A DNA stretch of 64,000 nucleotides from contig NZ_SGWQ01000006.1 in the NCBI RefSeq assembly GCF_004216555.1, positions 1-64,000 of the forward strand. The letters are read 5' to 3'. The translations under genes and the position numbers were made by a program. This DNA is from Herbihabitans rhizosphaerae (GTDB taxonomy: Bacteria > Actinomycetota > Actinomycetes > Mycobacteriales > Pseudonocardiaceae). The notes under the pieces were generated by a model, which saw only the letters and a list, made by a program, of their open reading frames with translations, searched no databases and was not told the origin of the DNA. Below, in pieces: positions 35,903 through 44,564 of this stretch (its first letter is position 1; every line of letters begins with the position of its first letter).

Positions 35903-36607
35903 TCAGGCCTGCGTCGCCTTGGCCTTCTCGGCGGCGCGGGCCAACACCTTGCGGCCGTACACGTGCCGCGCCACGACCGCGAGGCCCCGGTTCACCAGGT
36001 GCTGCGGCAGCGGCATCGGACGCAGCACGTCGACGATCAACACGACCCGCTCCTGCGGACAGTCGTTGTACACCTCGTGGTTCCAGCTGTCGTCGAACAG
36101 CACGCTCTCGCCCTCGCGCCAGGTGTACTCGGTGTCCTTGACCCGGATCCGCGGCGGGCGCTCGTCCGGCACGACCATGCCGAGGTGGTAGCGGAGGTAG
36201 CCGCAGTACGGCCCCTCGTGCTCCGGCACCGACTTGCCCGGCTCCAGCACCGAGAAGAACGCCTGGAACAGGTTCGGGATCTTGGCCAGCGCGGCGGTCG
36301 TCGCCGGGCAGCGCGACGAGTTCGGCTCGGCGCGCTCGCCCATGGCCCACAGGTAGAAGATCTTCCACTGCTCCGGTGAGGCGTCGGAGATCGTCGCCTG
36401 GTCGGGATCGAGATCGTGGTACGCCGGCAGCGTGTCCCGGTTGCGCAGCACCTCGTCCAGCTCCGCGCGGATCTCCGGATACGCGGCGTCCAACTGCAGT
36501 AAGGACGGGTAGGTCTTCTCGACGTCGAACATCACCGGACGGTTTTCGCCGCCCGCGGTCTTGCGGAACCAATCGCTGACCGTGCGCTGAACGGGTTTGA
36601 GGTCCAT
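35903..36607 (-). CDS. Aspartyl/asparaginyl beta-hydroxylase domain protein
   Basis: A 234-residue protein with the AspH/LpxO-type 2-oxoglutarate dioxygenase fold. Key segments are SVLEPGKSVPEHEGPYCGYL with His130, RYHLGMVVP, and FDDSWNHEVYNDCPQERVVL with His177 and Arg187. These should hold iron and 2-oxoglutarate. The N-terminal 80 residues form a helical extension. The substrate could be a protein residue, a lipid or a natural product. The ATG has a perfect GGAGGT ribosome site 6 bp upstream. It is inserted between the purine phosphorylase and phosphosugar mutase genes on the opposite strand. Confidence 0.87.
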   Translation of the reverse strand: MDLKPVQRTVSDWFRKTAGGENRPVMFDVEKTYPSLLQLDAAYPEIRAELDEVLRNRDTLPAYHDLDPDQATISDASPEQWKIFYLWAMGERAEPNSSRCPATTAALAKIPNLFQAFFSVLEPGKSVPEHEGPYCGYLRYHLGMVVPDERPPRIRVKDTEYTWREGESVLFDDSWNHEVYNDCPQERVVLIVDVLRPMPLPQHLVNRGLAVVARHVYGRKVLARAAEKAKATQA

Positions 36608-36908
36608 CTGGTTACCTCCATTGGCGGGACCTGCTCTTCTGGGGAACCAGACTTCCCGTGATCCGGGCGTGCACGGCTCGGGGAACGACCCTGACTTTTC
36701 CCTGAGCCCGGCGTCGTCTCCAGGCGTACGCCGGCACACCACCAACCCCGGTCATTCGATCGTCCCCACGAGACCGTGCTACCAGCACTCGTCCCTGCTC
36801 GCCACAACGTTTCGGGCACACTGACCCCATGACTGCCGTAGTGATCACCGAGGCGCCGGGACGAATCGGACGAACGCCGTACACCGGACGCGGCCTGGAC
36901 GGTGTGGC

Positions 36909-38552
36909 ATGACCGAGCGACTGACGTCCGACCTACGGGATCGTACGTTCCGGTGGATCGCCGACGACCCGGACAGCGCCGCGCAGGCCGAGCTGCAGCA
37001 ATTGCTCGCCCGCGCGATGGGGGCCGACCCGACCGCGGTGACGGAGCTGGCCGACCGGATGGACGGCACGCTCCAGTTCGGCACCGCCGGTCTGCGCGGG
37101 AAGGTGCGCGCGGGGTCCAACGGGATGAACACCGCGGTCGTGGCCACCACCACGGCGGGCGTCGTGCAATGGTTGCGCCTCAAGGGAAACCTCACCGGCA
37201 CGGTGGTCGTGGGCCGGGACGCGCGGCACGGCTCCGACCGGTTCGCGGCGGAGGCGGCCGGCGTGTTCGCGGCGGCCGGGTTCGACGTGCGCACGCTGTC
37301 CGAGCCGTCGCCCACCCCGCTGCTGGCCTTCGCCGTGCGGCACCTCGGCGCGGTGGCCGGCGTGCAGATCACCGCGTCGCACAACCCGCCGGCGGACAAC
37401 GGGTACAAGCTCTACGACGAGTCGGGCGCGCAGATCGTGTCGCCGGCGGACCGGGAGATCGAGGCGGCCATCGGCGGGGCCGGAGCGGCCGTCATGGTGG
37501 ACCGCGGCGGCGCGTCCACGCCGGTGGGCGATGACCTGCTGGAGGCGTACCTTTCGCGGGTTTCCTTGCTGGCCAAGGGATCCACTCGCACACTGCGGAT
37601 CGCGGCGACCACCTTGCACGGCGTCGGGGCGGCCACGTTGCGCGCCGCGCTGGAGCGCGCCGGGTTCACCGACACGCACCTGGTCGCCGAGCAGGCCGAG
37701 CCGGACCCGGACTTCTCCACGGTGGCGTTCCCCAACCCCGAGGAGCACGGCGCGACCGACCTGCTGCTGGCGCTGGCCGCACGGGTGGAGGCGGATCTGG
37801 CGATCGCGCTCGACCCGGACGCGGACCGGTGCGCGCTCGGCGTGCCGGGCCCCGACGGCGCGTGGCGAATGCTGCGCGGCGACGAGACCGGCGTGCTGCT
37901 CGGCGACCGCGTACTGTCCACTGTGGACAGACTGACGCAGCCGGATCCCTTGGTGGCCACCACGATCGTGTCATCATCGATGCTGCGATCGGTCGCGGAG
38001 AAGCACGGCGCGCGGTACGCCGAGACGCTGACCGGGTTCAAGAACCTGGTGCGCGCCGGCGACGGCCTGGTGTACGCCTACGAGGAGGCGCTCGGGCTGT
38101 GCGTGGACCCGGCGTCGGTGCGCGACAAGGACGGGATCTCGGCGGCCGTCCTCGCCTGTGACCTGGCCGCCGAGCTGAAGGCGGCCGGACGGACGGTGCT
38201 CGACGCGCTGGACGACCTGGACGTCGCGCACGGCGTGCACCTCACCGGGCCGGTGACCGTGCGTACCGAGGAGCCGGGACGGCTGCTCGCCCGCGTTCGG
38301 GAGAACCCACCGTCCACAGTGGACGGCAAGCCGGCCGCCGTCGAGGACCTGTTGCCGCGCACCAACGGCCTGCGGATCACGACCGACGGCGTGCGGGTGG
38401 TGATCCGTCCGTCCGGGACCGAGCCGAAGCTCAAGGCGTACGTCGAGGTCGTCGAGCCCGTCGCCGACGCCGACGCGCTGGCCGCCACCCGGGAACGCGC
38501 TGCGGCACGCCTGTCGACCGTGTCCGGCGAGATCGAGTCCCTGCTGGTCTGA
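36909..38552 (+). CDS. pmmB: Phospho-sugar mutase (PmmB type)
   Basis: A 547-residue alpha-D-phosphohexomutase family enzyme. Four domains carry QITASHNPPADNGYKLYDE (catalytic phosphoserine), ALDPDADRCALG (magnesium loop), AYEEALGLCVDP (sugar-binding loop) and RPSGTEPKLKAYVE (phosphate binding). It is the counterpart of Rv3308 PmmB. Relatives interconvert hexose or (deoxy)ribose 1- and 5/6-phosphates, and the place next to purine nucleoside phosphorylase favours pentose phosphates (phosphopentomutase-like use). Two GTCCAC(A/T)GTGGAC palindromes lie inside, at 37916-37928 and 38312-38324. Confidence 0.93.
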   Translation: MTERLTSDLRDRTFRWIADDPDSAAQAELQQLLARAMGADPTAVTELADRMDGTLQFGTAGLRGKVRAGSNGMNTAVVATTTAGVVQWLRLKGNLTGTVVVGRDARHGSDRFAAEAAGVFAAAGFDVRTLSEPSPTPLLAFAVRHLGAVAGVQITASHNPPADNGYKLYDESGAQIVSPADREIEAAIGGAGAAVMVDRGGASTPVGDDLLEAYLSRVSLLAKGSTRTLRIAATTLHGVGAATLRAALERAGFTDTHLVAEQAEPDPDFSTVAFPNPEEHGATDLLLALAARVEADLAIALDPDADRCALGVPGPDGAWRMLRGDETGVLLGDRVLSTVDRLTQPDPLVATTIVSSSMLRSVAEKHGARYAETLTGFKNLVRAGDGLVYAYEEALGLCVDPASVRDKDGISAAVLACDLAAELKAAGRTVLDALDDLDVAHGVHLTGPVTVRTEEPGRLLARVRENPPSTVDGKPAAVEDLLPRTNGLRITTDGVRVVIRPSGTEPKLKAYVEVVEPVADADALAATRERAAARLSTVSGEIESLLV

Positions 38553-38558
38553 GATTCG

Positions 38559-38768
38559 TCAGCTCTGCTCGGCGACCCATTGCTCGGCGGCGGCTCTGAT
38601 CTCCTCGGCCGGGACGTCGCGGTCGTGGCGGGCGAGGCACCAGCGGATGCCGAACGGGCAGCGCAGCACGCCGATCCGATCGCCCGAGAAGACGTCCTCC
38701 GGCTTGCTGATCGCGGTCGCGCCACGCTGGATCGCCCGCTCGAAGATCCCGTCCACATTAGGCGACAT
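38559..38768 (-). pseudogene. VOC/glyoxalase-like gene, C-terminal fragment
   Basis: The frame gives MSPNVDGIFERAIQRGATAI, then KPEDVFSGDRIGVLRCPFGI and DVPAEEIRAAAEQW. This is the C-terminal half of a PhnB-type vicinal oxygen chelate protein. The usual N-terminal beta-alpha-beta-beta-beta half is missing. Just upstream of the break lies the 97-bp dispersed repeat (38809-38911), so the gene appears cut where that repeat begins. Confidence 0.65.
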
Positions 38769-38808
38769 CGTGCGAGACCTCTTGTGCGACAAGGAGAGCT
38801 TGCCCGCC

Positions 38809-38911
38809 CCCGGCATTTCCCAGTATTGGGAGCCTTTCGCGAACAACTGCGGTTGCGTCGTCACCGTGGCTGGGTGACGTCACGGTACCCCTTGGGTGCG
38901 GCTGCTTTGAG
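38809..38911. repeat. 97-bp dispersed repeat, copy B
   Basis: Starts CCCGGCATTTCCCAGTATTG and ends TGGGTGCGGCTGCTT, clearly related to 20651-20747. It abuts the broken end of the VOC fragment. Confidence 0.75.
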
Positions 38912-38962
38912 CAGTGAGAACCGAATTCGTCCACGACTTCCGCCGCGCCGGTCCCTACCTGA

Positions 38963-39688
38963 TCACCACGGCACGATGCCCTCGTCGGAGTGGAACTCGG
39001 CGGTCGGCGGATTGTCCATCGTGGACAGTCGCACGGCGCTCGTGGCCGCCTCGGCCACCGTACGGATGCCCTGGTGGTCGTTCATGTCGGTGGCGGTGTA
39101 GCCGGGATCCATCGCGTTGACCGTGATCCCCTCGTCGCGCAGTTCGTTGGCCAGCATGATCGTCAACGCGTTGAGCGCGGCCTTGGACGAGTTGTAGGCG
39201 GCGAACGGCTTCGACGCCGCCACACCGGCCGGGTCGGACAGCACCGTGAGCGACCCCAGCGCGCTCGACACGTTCACGATCCGTGCGCGATCGGCCTTGC
39301 GCAGCAAGGGGAGCATCTCGTTGGTGACGGTCAGCACGCCGCCCACGTTGGTCGCGTAGGTCTGCCACAGGACCTCGAGCGTCGCGCCGACCACCGGGCT
39401 CTCACCGGCGCTCAGGATGCCCACGTTGTTCACCAGCACGTCCAGCCGCCCGTGGTCCCGCTCGATCTCCTTGGCCGCGTCGGCGACCGACTCCGCGTCG
39501 GTCACGTCCAGCTTCGCCAGCCGCACGTCGGCACCGCCGGCCACGAGGTTGTCCACGGCCGCCCGGCCGCGTCCCTCGTCCCGCGCGCCGACGAGCACCG
39601 TGAACCCGTGCTCGCCGAGCTGCCGGGCGATCTCCTTGCCGATTCCCTTGTTCGCGCCGGTGATGAGCGCGATCTTCTTCGTTGCCAT
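38963..39688 (-). CDS. SDR family NAD(P)-dependent oxidoreductase
   Basis: A 241-residue classical short-chain dehydrogenase. Cofactor motif TGANKGIGKEIA, structural NNVG, catalytic Ser in IVNVSSALGSL and the Y-x-x-x-K in AAYNSSKAALNA are all present, and the proximal basic residues favour NADP. It resembles carbonyl-reductase-like SDRs. It is divergent from an MmyB-type XRE regulator, a pairing common in actinomycetes in which the regulator controls the SDR. Confidence 0.92.
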   Translation of the reverse strand: MATKKIALITGANKGIGKEIARQLGEHGFTVLVGARDEGRGRAAVDNLVAGGADVRLAKLDVTDAESVADAAKEIERDHGRLDVLVNNVGILSAGESPVVGATLEVLWQTYATNVGGVLTVTNEMLPLLRKADRARIVNVSSALGSLTVLSDPAGVAASKPFAAYNSSKAALNALTIMLANELRDEGITVNAMDPGYTATDMNDHQGIRTVAEAATSAVRLSTMDNPPTAEFHSDEGIVPW

Positions 39689-39789
39689 GCCACCACCGTG
39701 GCCGGGCGGCGCGCGGCGCGGCAGAGACGGCCGAGCCGGGGACCGGCGATCCCTGCCTGAGCGCGCCCACGTTTGTCATGCTGGGTGTC

Positions 39790-40641
39790 ATGGACCGCCG
39801 TGAACTCGCCGACTTCCTGCGCAGTCGCCGGGAACGGGTGCGCCCGTCGGACATCGGCCTGCCGGTCGGCCGGCGGCGGCGCACGCCAGGGCTTCGACGC
39901 GAAGAGGTCGCCGCGCTCGCCACGATCTCGGTCGACTACTACACCAGGCTGGAGCAGGCACGCGGCCCGCGACCGTCCCGCCAGGTGCTCGGCGCGCTGG
40001 GCCGCGCGCTGCGGCTGTCCGACGACGAGCGCGCGTACCTGTTCCGGCTCGCCGGCGAGCAGCCGGAACCGCTCAACGGGCCGCCGAGCACGGTCCGGCA
40101 CGGTGTGCTGCACCTGCTGGAACGGCTGGACGACACACCGGCGATGGTGATCGACGCCAAGCACGAGGTGATCGCCTGGAACCGGCTCGCTGCCGCGCTG
40201 ATCGCCGACTTCGGTTCACTGCCGCCGCGCGACCGCAACATCCTGCGACGCCGATTCCTGTTGTGCGACAAGGACGGTTCACGTTTCGGCAGCGAGGAGT
40301 CCGACCAGTTCGCACGCGAGGCGGTCGCCGATCTGCGTGCCGCCGCCGCGCGCTATCCGGACGACCCCGCGATCCGCGCGCTGATCGACGAGTTGCTCGC
40401 GGGCAGCGAGGAGTTCGCCGGGCTGTGGGCCGAGCGCGAGGTAAGGGTGCAGCGCGGCCTGTGCAAGACGATCATCCATCCGGTGATCGGCCCGATCGTG
40501 CTCCAGTGCGAGACGCTCCTGGTGCCCGACCTGGACCAGCGGGTCGTGATCTACAGCGCGGAACCCGGCACGCCGTCACACGACGCGCTGCGACTGCTCA
40601 AGGTGATCGGCACCCAGGACATGCGCTCGGAGACGGTCTGA
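39790..40641 (+). CDS. Helix-turn-helix regulator with MmyB-like domain
   Basis: A 283-residue regulator. The XRE helix-turn-helix (RRTPGLRREEVAALATISVD, YYTRLEQARG) is followed by the MmyB-like PAS-related ligand-binding domain (VIDAKHEVIAWNRLAAALI ... PEVGPIVLQCETL-like end). Family members bind fatty-acid-like ligands and typically regulate an adjacent SDR gene. ATG 39790 is preferred over the ATG four codons earlier. The 101-bp gap to the divergent SDR gene has no obvious palindrome. Confidence 0.9.
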   Translation: MDRRELADFLRSRRERVRPSDIGLPVGRRRRTPGLRREEVAALATISVDYYTRLEQARGPRPSRQVLGALGRALRLSDDERAYLFRLAGEQPEPLNGPPSTVRHGVLHLLERLDDTPAMVIDAKHEVIAWNRLAAALIADFGSLPPRDRNILRRRFLLCDKDGSRFGSEESDQFAREAVADLRAAAARYPDDPAIRALIDELLAGSEEFAGLWAEREVRVQRGLCKTIIHPVIGPIVLQCETLLVPDLDQRVVIYSAEPGTPSHDALRLLKVIGTQDMRSETV

Positions 40642-40649
40642 ACCGCCTG

Positions 40650-40898
40650 TCACGACACGTCCCCTGGCCGGATCGTGACCGGGCGTAGTTCCCCGATCCG
40701 GCAGGCGTCCGGAGCGGACATCACACGGAGGTACCGCGCTTCCTCCGGATCTCCGGGAGGAGGCAGACCGAGCACCGCGCGAATCGGCCAGACCGGGTTC
40801 TCCGAGCCGTAGAACCACGACACCCACTCGGGCATGAGCGGATCGGCCACGTCTGGCGTGCGAAAGGCGACGCTCTTTCGATGGCTGTGCAAGATCAC
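40650..40898 (-). CDS. Small hypothetical protein (82 aa)
   Basis: An 82-residue protein, MILHSHRKSVAFRTPDVADP, with a Trp/Pro-rich centre, PEWVSWFYGSENPVWPIRAV, and an acidic end. I recognise no family. It converges with the MmyB regulator gene 8 bp away and is divergent from a TPR-type XRE regulator gene, so the two may be a functional pair. The sequence looks protein-like, but no strong ribosome site is visible. Confidence 0.5.
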   Translation of the reverse strand: MILHSHRKSVAFRTPDVADPLMPEWVSWFYGSENPVWPIRAVLGLPPPGDPEEARYLRVMSAPDACRIGELRPVTIRPGDVS

Positions 40899-41154
40899 GA
40901 CGTCCGCCCTGGTCGGCCACGGGAAGATGGCCGCGATGACCTCCGGCGCCTCTCTCGCGCCGATCAGGCGCCGGCAGGGCCGTGGCTGGGCACGAGCCGG
41001 GAGGGTTCAGAGGCCGCTCGTGTCATGCCGTTGGGGAGGTGTGGCGTCGTCCATCCGCAAGAGACGGACCGTGCACGTGGCGGCCCTGCCGACACCTTGA
41101 GCTTCGGTGGCGGGAGCACCGGTCCCAAGGACCGACGCGTCTACACTCGGCTAC

Positions 41155-42300
41155 ATGTCCGGCGACCTCGCGGAGTCGCTGAGGGCCGCGCGGGTAGCCG
41201 CTGATGTCTCGCTCGCCGCACTCGCGCGACGAACGCACTTCTCCAAGGCCGCCTTGGGCCACATCGAGACCGGCCGCCGCGCGGTGCGTCCGGAACATGT
41301 GGTCGCCTACGCACAAGCCCTCGGCGTCCCCGTGGCCGCGCTCTACGGGCCGCCCACGGACCCGCTCCGCCGCGCACACGAGTGGCTTGTCTCGTCCCCT
41401 GTCACCGAGCATGCCCGCGCCGGCCGGTATGTCGGCGACTCACTGGTGGCCACGTTGGAACGCCGCGTCGTCGAGCTTCGCAGACTGGACGACGAACTAG
41501 GCGGGCGCGACCTGTATCCCTTGGTGCGTAATGAACTCAGCGACGCGGAGGCGCTCGCGAGAGAAGCGTCCTACGCGGACGCGACGGGTCGGCGTCTACT
41601 CGCCGTCGTCGGACAGCTATCGCAACTCGCGGGTTGGGTCGCAAGCGACGCGGGCCGGCACACGGAAGCGGAACACGTCTACCTGTCCGGTGTGCACGCG
41701 GCAGATGCGGCGGGAGACCGCACCCTCGGCGCACAGCTCCTTTCAACCTTGAGTTACCAGCTTGCGAACGTCGGTGACCCGCGCGACGCGGCCTTGCTCG
41801 CGCAGACGGCTGTCGCTGGAGCTGAGGACGCGCCGCCGATAGCTCGCGCGCTCCTCCTGGAGCGCGTCGCCTGGGCATCCGCCCGCGCGGGTGAACGTGG
41901 TGCGGCCGCGCGGGCGCTGGACGCCGTGGACGATGCCTACGCCGACCGTGGAGGCGACGCGGAGCCCGACTGGGTGTACTGGCTCGACCGGCGTGAGATC
42001 GACGTCATGGCGGGCCGTGTATTCATCGCGACTGGCGAACCGGAGCGTGCCGAACCGCTGATCACGTCCGCGCTCGACGGCTACGGCGGGTCAGCTCGAG
42101 AGCGCGGCCTCTACCTGGCGTGGCTGGCGGACGGATACGCCCGTGCCGGGAACCTCGACGCCGCGCGAACCACGCTGGTCAAGGCACGGAAGGCGGCCGA
42201 CGGCGTCGGATCGACCCGGCTGGATCGCGTCCTGGCGGACGTTGCCCCCGGAAGCTCGGCGCAACCACGGTCCGGCCGGCCGGCGTCTGGCGGCTACTGA
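41155..42300 (+). CDS. XRE family regulator with TPR-like domain
   Basis: A 381-residue regulator. The N-terminal helix-turn-helix is SLRAARVAADVSLAALARRT, HFSKAALGHIETGRR. A long alpha-helical repeat region (about 110-370) follows, typical of actinobacterial XRE-TPR proteins related to sporulation- and conjugation-associated regulators. A TACACT -10 box (41142-41147) lies 7 bp before the ATG, so the mRNA is probably leaderless, which supports this start over the frame opening at 41107. It may control the small divergent gene at 40650-40898. Confidence 0.82.
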   Translation: MSGDLAESLRAARVAADVSLAALARRTHFSKAALGHIETGRRAVRPEHVVAYAQALGVPVAALYGPPTDPLRRAHEWLVSSPVTEHARAGRYVGDSLVATLERRVVELRRLDDELGGRDLYPLVRNELSDAEALAREASYADATGRRLLAVVGQLSQLAGWVASDAGRHTEAEHVYLSGVHAADAAGDRTLGAQLLSTLSYQLANVGDPRDAALLAQTAVAGAEDAPPIARALLLERVAWASARAGERGAAARALDAVDDAYADRGGDAEPDWVYWLDRREIDVMAGRVFIATGEPERAEPLITSALDGYGGSARERGLYLAWLADGYARAGNLDAARTTLVKARKAADGVGSTRLDRVLADVAPGSSAQPRSGRPASGGY

Positions 42301-42313
42301 GCGGCACCCGGCC

Positions 42314-43012
42314 TCAGGGCGTGGACTGACCGGTGGGAGCGGTGCTGTTCCCGCCGGTCGGGGTGGGCGTCGTGGTGGGAGGCGTGCTGGTCGTCGGCGG
42401 TGTCGTGGTGGGCGGCGGCTCGGCCGGCCGAGTGGTCGTGGCGGACGAGCCGCCGCTGGGGCGCTCACCGCTCGGGGTCGGTGAGGTCGAGGAGGGCTCC
42501 TCGATCGGCCCGCCGTCCGGCTGCCGTCGCTGCTCGCCGCCCTTCGATCCGCCGCCGATCTGGCCGATCGTGGTCTTGCCGTCGGTCCCGGTGATCGCGC
42601 CGCCGGTGGCGTACTCGATACCGGTCAGCGCGAGCATGCCGATCACGAACGCGATCGCGCTGGTGCCGATGATCAACGGCCAGCGGAACTTGCGCGGTCG
42701 CCCGGCCCGCTCCGGTTCGGGTGCCACCGTCGCCGCTGACGGCGTGACCGGTGGCACGATCCGGGTGCGTTCGGTCCGCGTGACCGACAGCGCGGCGGCG
42801 GCGTCCTTGGTGCGCTTGAGCGAACGCACGTACAGCTCACCGCCCACGGTGGTCACCACGCTGGCGATCCCCGCGCCCATCACCGTTCCGGCCACGCCCA
42901 GCGTCGACCCCAGAATCGCCGCCGTCACCGCCGCGAGCGCGGCGGCGATCACCTGCACCGGCCGAACGCCATTGTCGTTACTGTCGTTGTCCCGTGTCTT
43001 TTCCTCGCTCAT
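42314..43012 (-). CDS. Membrane protein with Pro/Thr-rich tail, hypothetical
   Basis: A 232-residue protein. An N-terminal pair of hydrophobic Ala/Gly-rich segments (about 18-55, VQVIAAALAAVTAAILGSTL) is followed by a cytoplasmic basic stretch, one transmembrane helix, PLIIGTSAIAFVIGMLALTG (about 112-131), then KTTIGQIGGG and a long Ser/Thr/Pro-rich tail. The layout suggests a membrane protein with a disordered extracellular wall-spanning tail. I recognise no family. It converges with the XRE-TPR gene, 13 bp apart. Paired GTCCAC(A/T)GTGGAC palindromes lie about 105 bp upstream of its start. Confidence 0.7.
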   Translation of the reverse strand: MSEEKTRDNDSNDNGVRPVQVIAAALAAVTAAILGSTLGVAGTVMGAGIASVVTTVGGELYVRSLKRTKDAAAALSVTRTERTRIVPPVTPSAATVAPEPERAGRPRKFRWPLIIGTSAIAFVIGMLALTGIEYATGGAITGTDGKTTIGQIGGGSKGGEQRRQPDGGPIEEPSSTSPTPSGERPSGGSSATTTRPAEPPPTTTPPTTSTPPTTTPTPTGGNSTAPTGQSTP

Positions 43013-43114
43013 GATCCCGATCTGTTCGCCGACCTCTCCACCACGCGAACGGCCGAGCGTCCCGCGGTGCTCCCGAAACAGCGGGAAGGTGAGCATCACA
43101 ACAACGAGGCAACC

Positions 43115-43148
43115 GTCCACAGTGGACCGAAGTCAGTCCACTGTGGAC
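43115..43148. repeat. Tandem pair of the 13-bp palindrome
   Basis: GTCCACAGTGGAC (43115-43127) and GTCCACTGTGGAC (43136-43148), 8 bp apart, in the intergenic region upstream of the divergent membrane-protein and flavodoxin genes. The same palindrome occurs 13 times in the window. Confidence 0.9.
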
Positions 43149-43195
43149 GCGATCTGGACTTGCCGAATGGCCATGGCTGACGGCAGGCTCGGGGC

Positions 43196-43648
43196 GTGTC
43201 TCGTTTGCTGATCGTGCACCACACGCCGTCGCCGCACACCCAGACGATGTTCGAGGCGGTGGTGTCCGGGGCGACCGATCCGGAGATCACCGGCGTCGAG
43301 GTCGTCCGCCGGGCGGCGCTGGCCGCCACCGCGGTGGACGTGCTGGAGGCGGACGGCTACCTGCTCGGCACGCCGGCCAACATCGGGTACATGAGCGGCG
43401 CGTTGAAGCACTTCTTCGACACGGTCTACTACCCGTGTCTGGACTCGACGCGGGGCCGGCCGTACGCGCTGTACGTGCACGGCAACCAGGGAACCGAGGG
43501 CGCCGTGCGCGCGGTGGAGAGCATCGTGACCGGCCTCGGCTGGGAGAAGGCGGCCAAGCCGGTGGTGATCATGGGCGAGCCGTCCAAGCAGGACACGCAA
43601 GCCTGCTGGGAGTTGGGTGCCACCGTCGCCGCGAGCCTCACGGGCTGA
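43196..43648 (+). CDS. Flavodoxin-like FMN oxidoreductase
   Basis: A 150-residue flavodoxin-fold protein. The phosphate loop is LLIVHHTPSPHTQTMFEAVV, the YLLGTPANIGYMSGALKHFFDTVYY block shapes the isoalloxazine site (GTPANIGYMSG is typical of WrbA/NADPH-dependent FMN reductase relatives), and YVHGNQGTEGAVRAVESIV is the second flavin loop. A redox partner cannot be named. It starts with GTG 48 bp after a pair of palindromes and is not clearly in an operon. Confidence 0.85.
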   Translation: MSRLLIVHHTPSPHTQTMFEAVVSGATDPEITGVEVVRRAALAATAVDVLEADGYLLGTPANIGYMSGALKHFFDTVYYPCLDSTRGRPYALYVHGNQGTEGAVRAVESIVTGLGWEKAAKPVVIMGEPSKQDTQACWELGATVAASLTG

Positions 43649-43715
43649 CGCCAGGGCCGCCCGCGAGTCAGAAAGTCCGGCCGGCGCGTTCAAAACGCTC
43701 CTCGGATCGATCGGA

Positions 43716-44105
43716 GTGTGCGGCCTCTGCGGCGGTCCCGCGATCGGTAGCGGGAAGCGCAAGGACGACGGCACAACCAACTCCTACGATTCTCGACCCG
43801 CTTGGCACCCGGACATAAAAGGGAAATGTCATGTCGACTTTCCGATAGATCTCATTGATTACGACGGGCAAAGGTTTCTATGTCGGCAGGTGCGATGCAC
43901 GGCTACAATTACGTTCCATAATTTTTCTGGCGTCTTTTGGCGCCGAACGGGCACGAGTGACCCGTATGTATATGTCGATCCACACGAGACACCCGAAGTT
44001 CAGGCCGCTTTGGAGGAGGCCAGGACTGCTAAGTTGGCGCACCGCCGTGAGCTACGGGAGAAGGCGCTACAGCGGCTCGCGGAGAAATCCGACAACGGCG
44101 AGTAA
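43716..44105 (+). CDS. Small zinc-ribbon-like protein, lower GC, hypothetical
   Basis: About 129 residues, beginning MCGLCGGPAIGSGKRKDDG (a CxxC knuckle) with further cysteines at KCHVDF and FLCRQVRC, then an acidic/basic helical end, VQAALEEARTAKLAHRR. The four cysteines could hold one zinc. The stretch 43770-43990 has visibly more A/T than its neighbours, with codons rare in this window, which suggests acquired DNA. GTG 43716 is a guess; frames upstream overlap the flavodoxin gene. No family recognised. Confidence 0.5.
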   Translation: MCGLCGGPAIGSGKRKDDGTTNSYDSRPAWHPDIKGKCHVDFPIDLIDYDGQRFLCRQVRCTATITFHNFSGVFWRRTGTSDPYVYVDPHETPEVQAALEEARTAKLAHRRELREKALQRLAEKSDNGE

Positions 44106-44564
44106 GGCGAGGTGCAACCCCGCCTTGCGCTCTGCTAGCTGTTCGGCACCTGCCGATGCGCGAGGCGGACATGCGCCGTAATGGCCAACTCCGCCCAGTC
44201 CGCGCCGATGCGGCGCCCGTCGACTCGGTGGCCGCACTCGTATGGGCAGACGGCCCATATTCCCGTTTCCTGCTGCTCGCGAGGCGGCTCACTCGCGTTT
44301 TCGCGCGGACGCATTCGTCAGCCCTCCCGGCTTGTCCCTGCGCCGGCAAGGCCGCTGGGACCGGGGGCAGTCCCGCGCTAGAGGGTTGTCCGCTAGGCGG
44401 TTCCGCGCGAGTCCTGCCGGGTGGGTGGGAGTGCGTCGCCCATTCCAGTGAATGCACTGAACTGAACGCGGCTATTCCAGCGGCCCTGCCGACGTGATCA
44501 AGGATCGGCGGATTGGGGGAGCCGAGAGGTACAAATCATCCCCGGTCGGCTTGGGGTACAGCTT
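44106..44564. other. Gene-free stretch (459 bp), mostly unexplained
   Basis: Both strands carry short frames here, but none has convincing protein character or a ribosome site. Visible features are small inverted repeats such as CCGCTAGGCGG near 44389-44399. It separates the zinc-ribbon-like gene from the convergent XRE gene. I see no RNA gene. Confidence 0.4.

Noticed and set aside
44156-44497. Possible 113-codon plus-strand gene
   Set aside because: No ribosome site, low-complexity content and no family resemblance; antisense frames look equally good.
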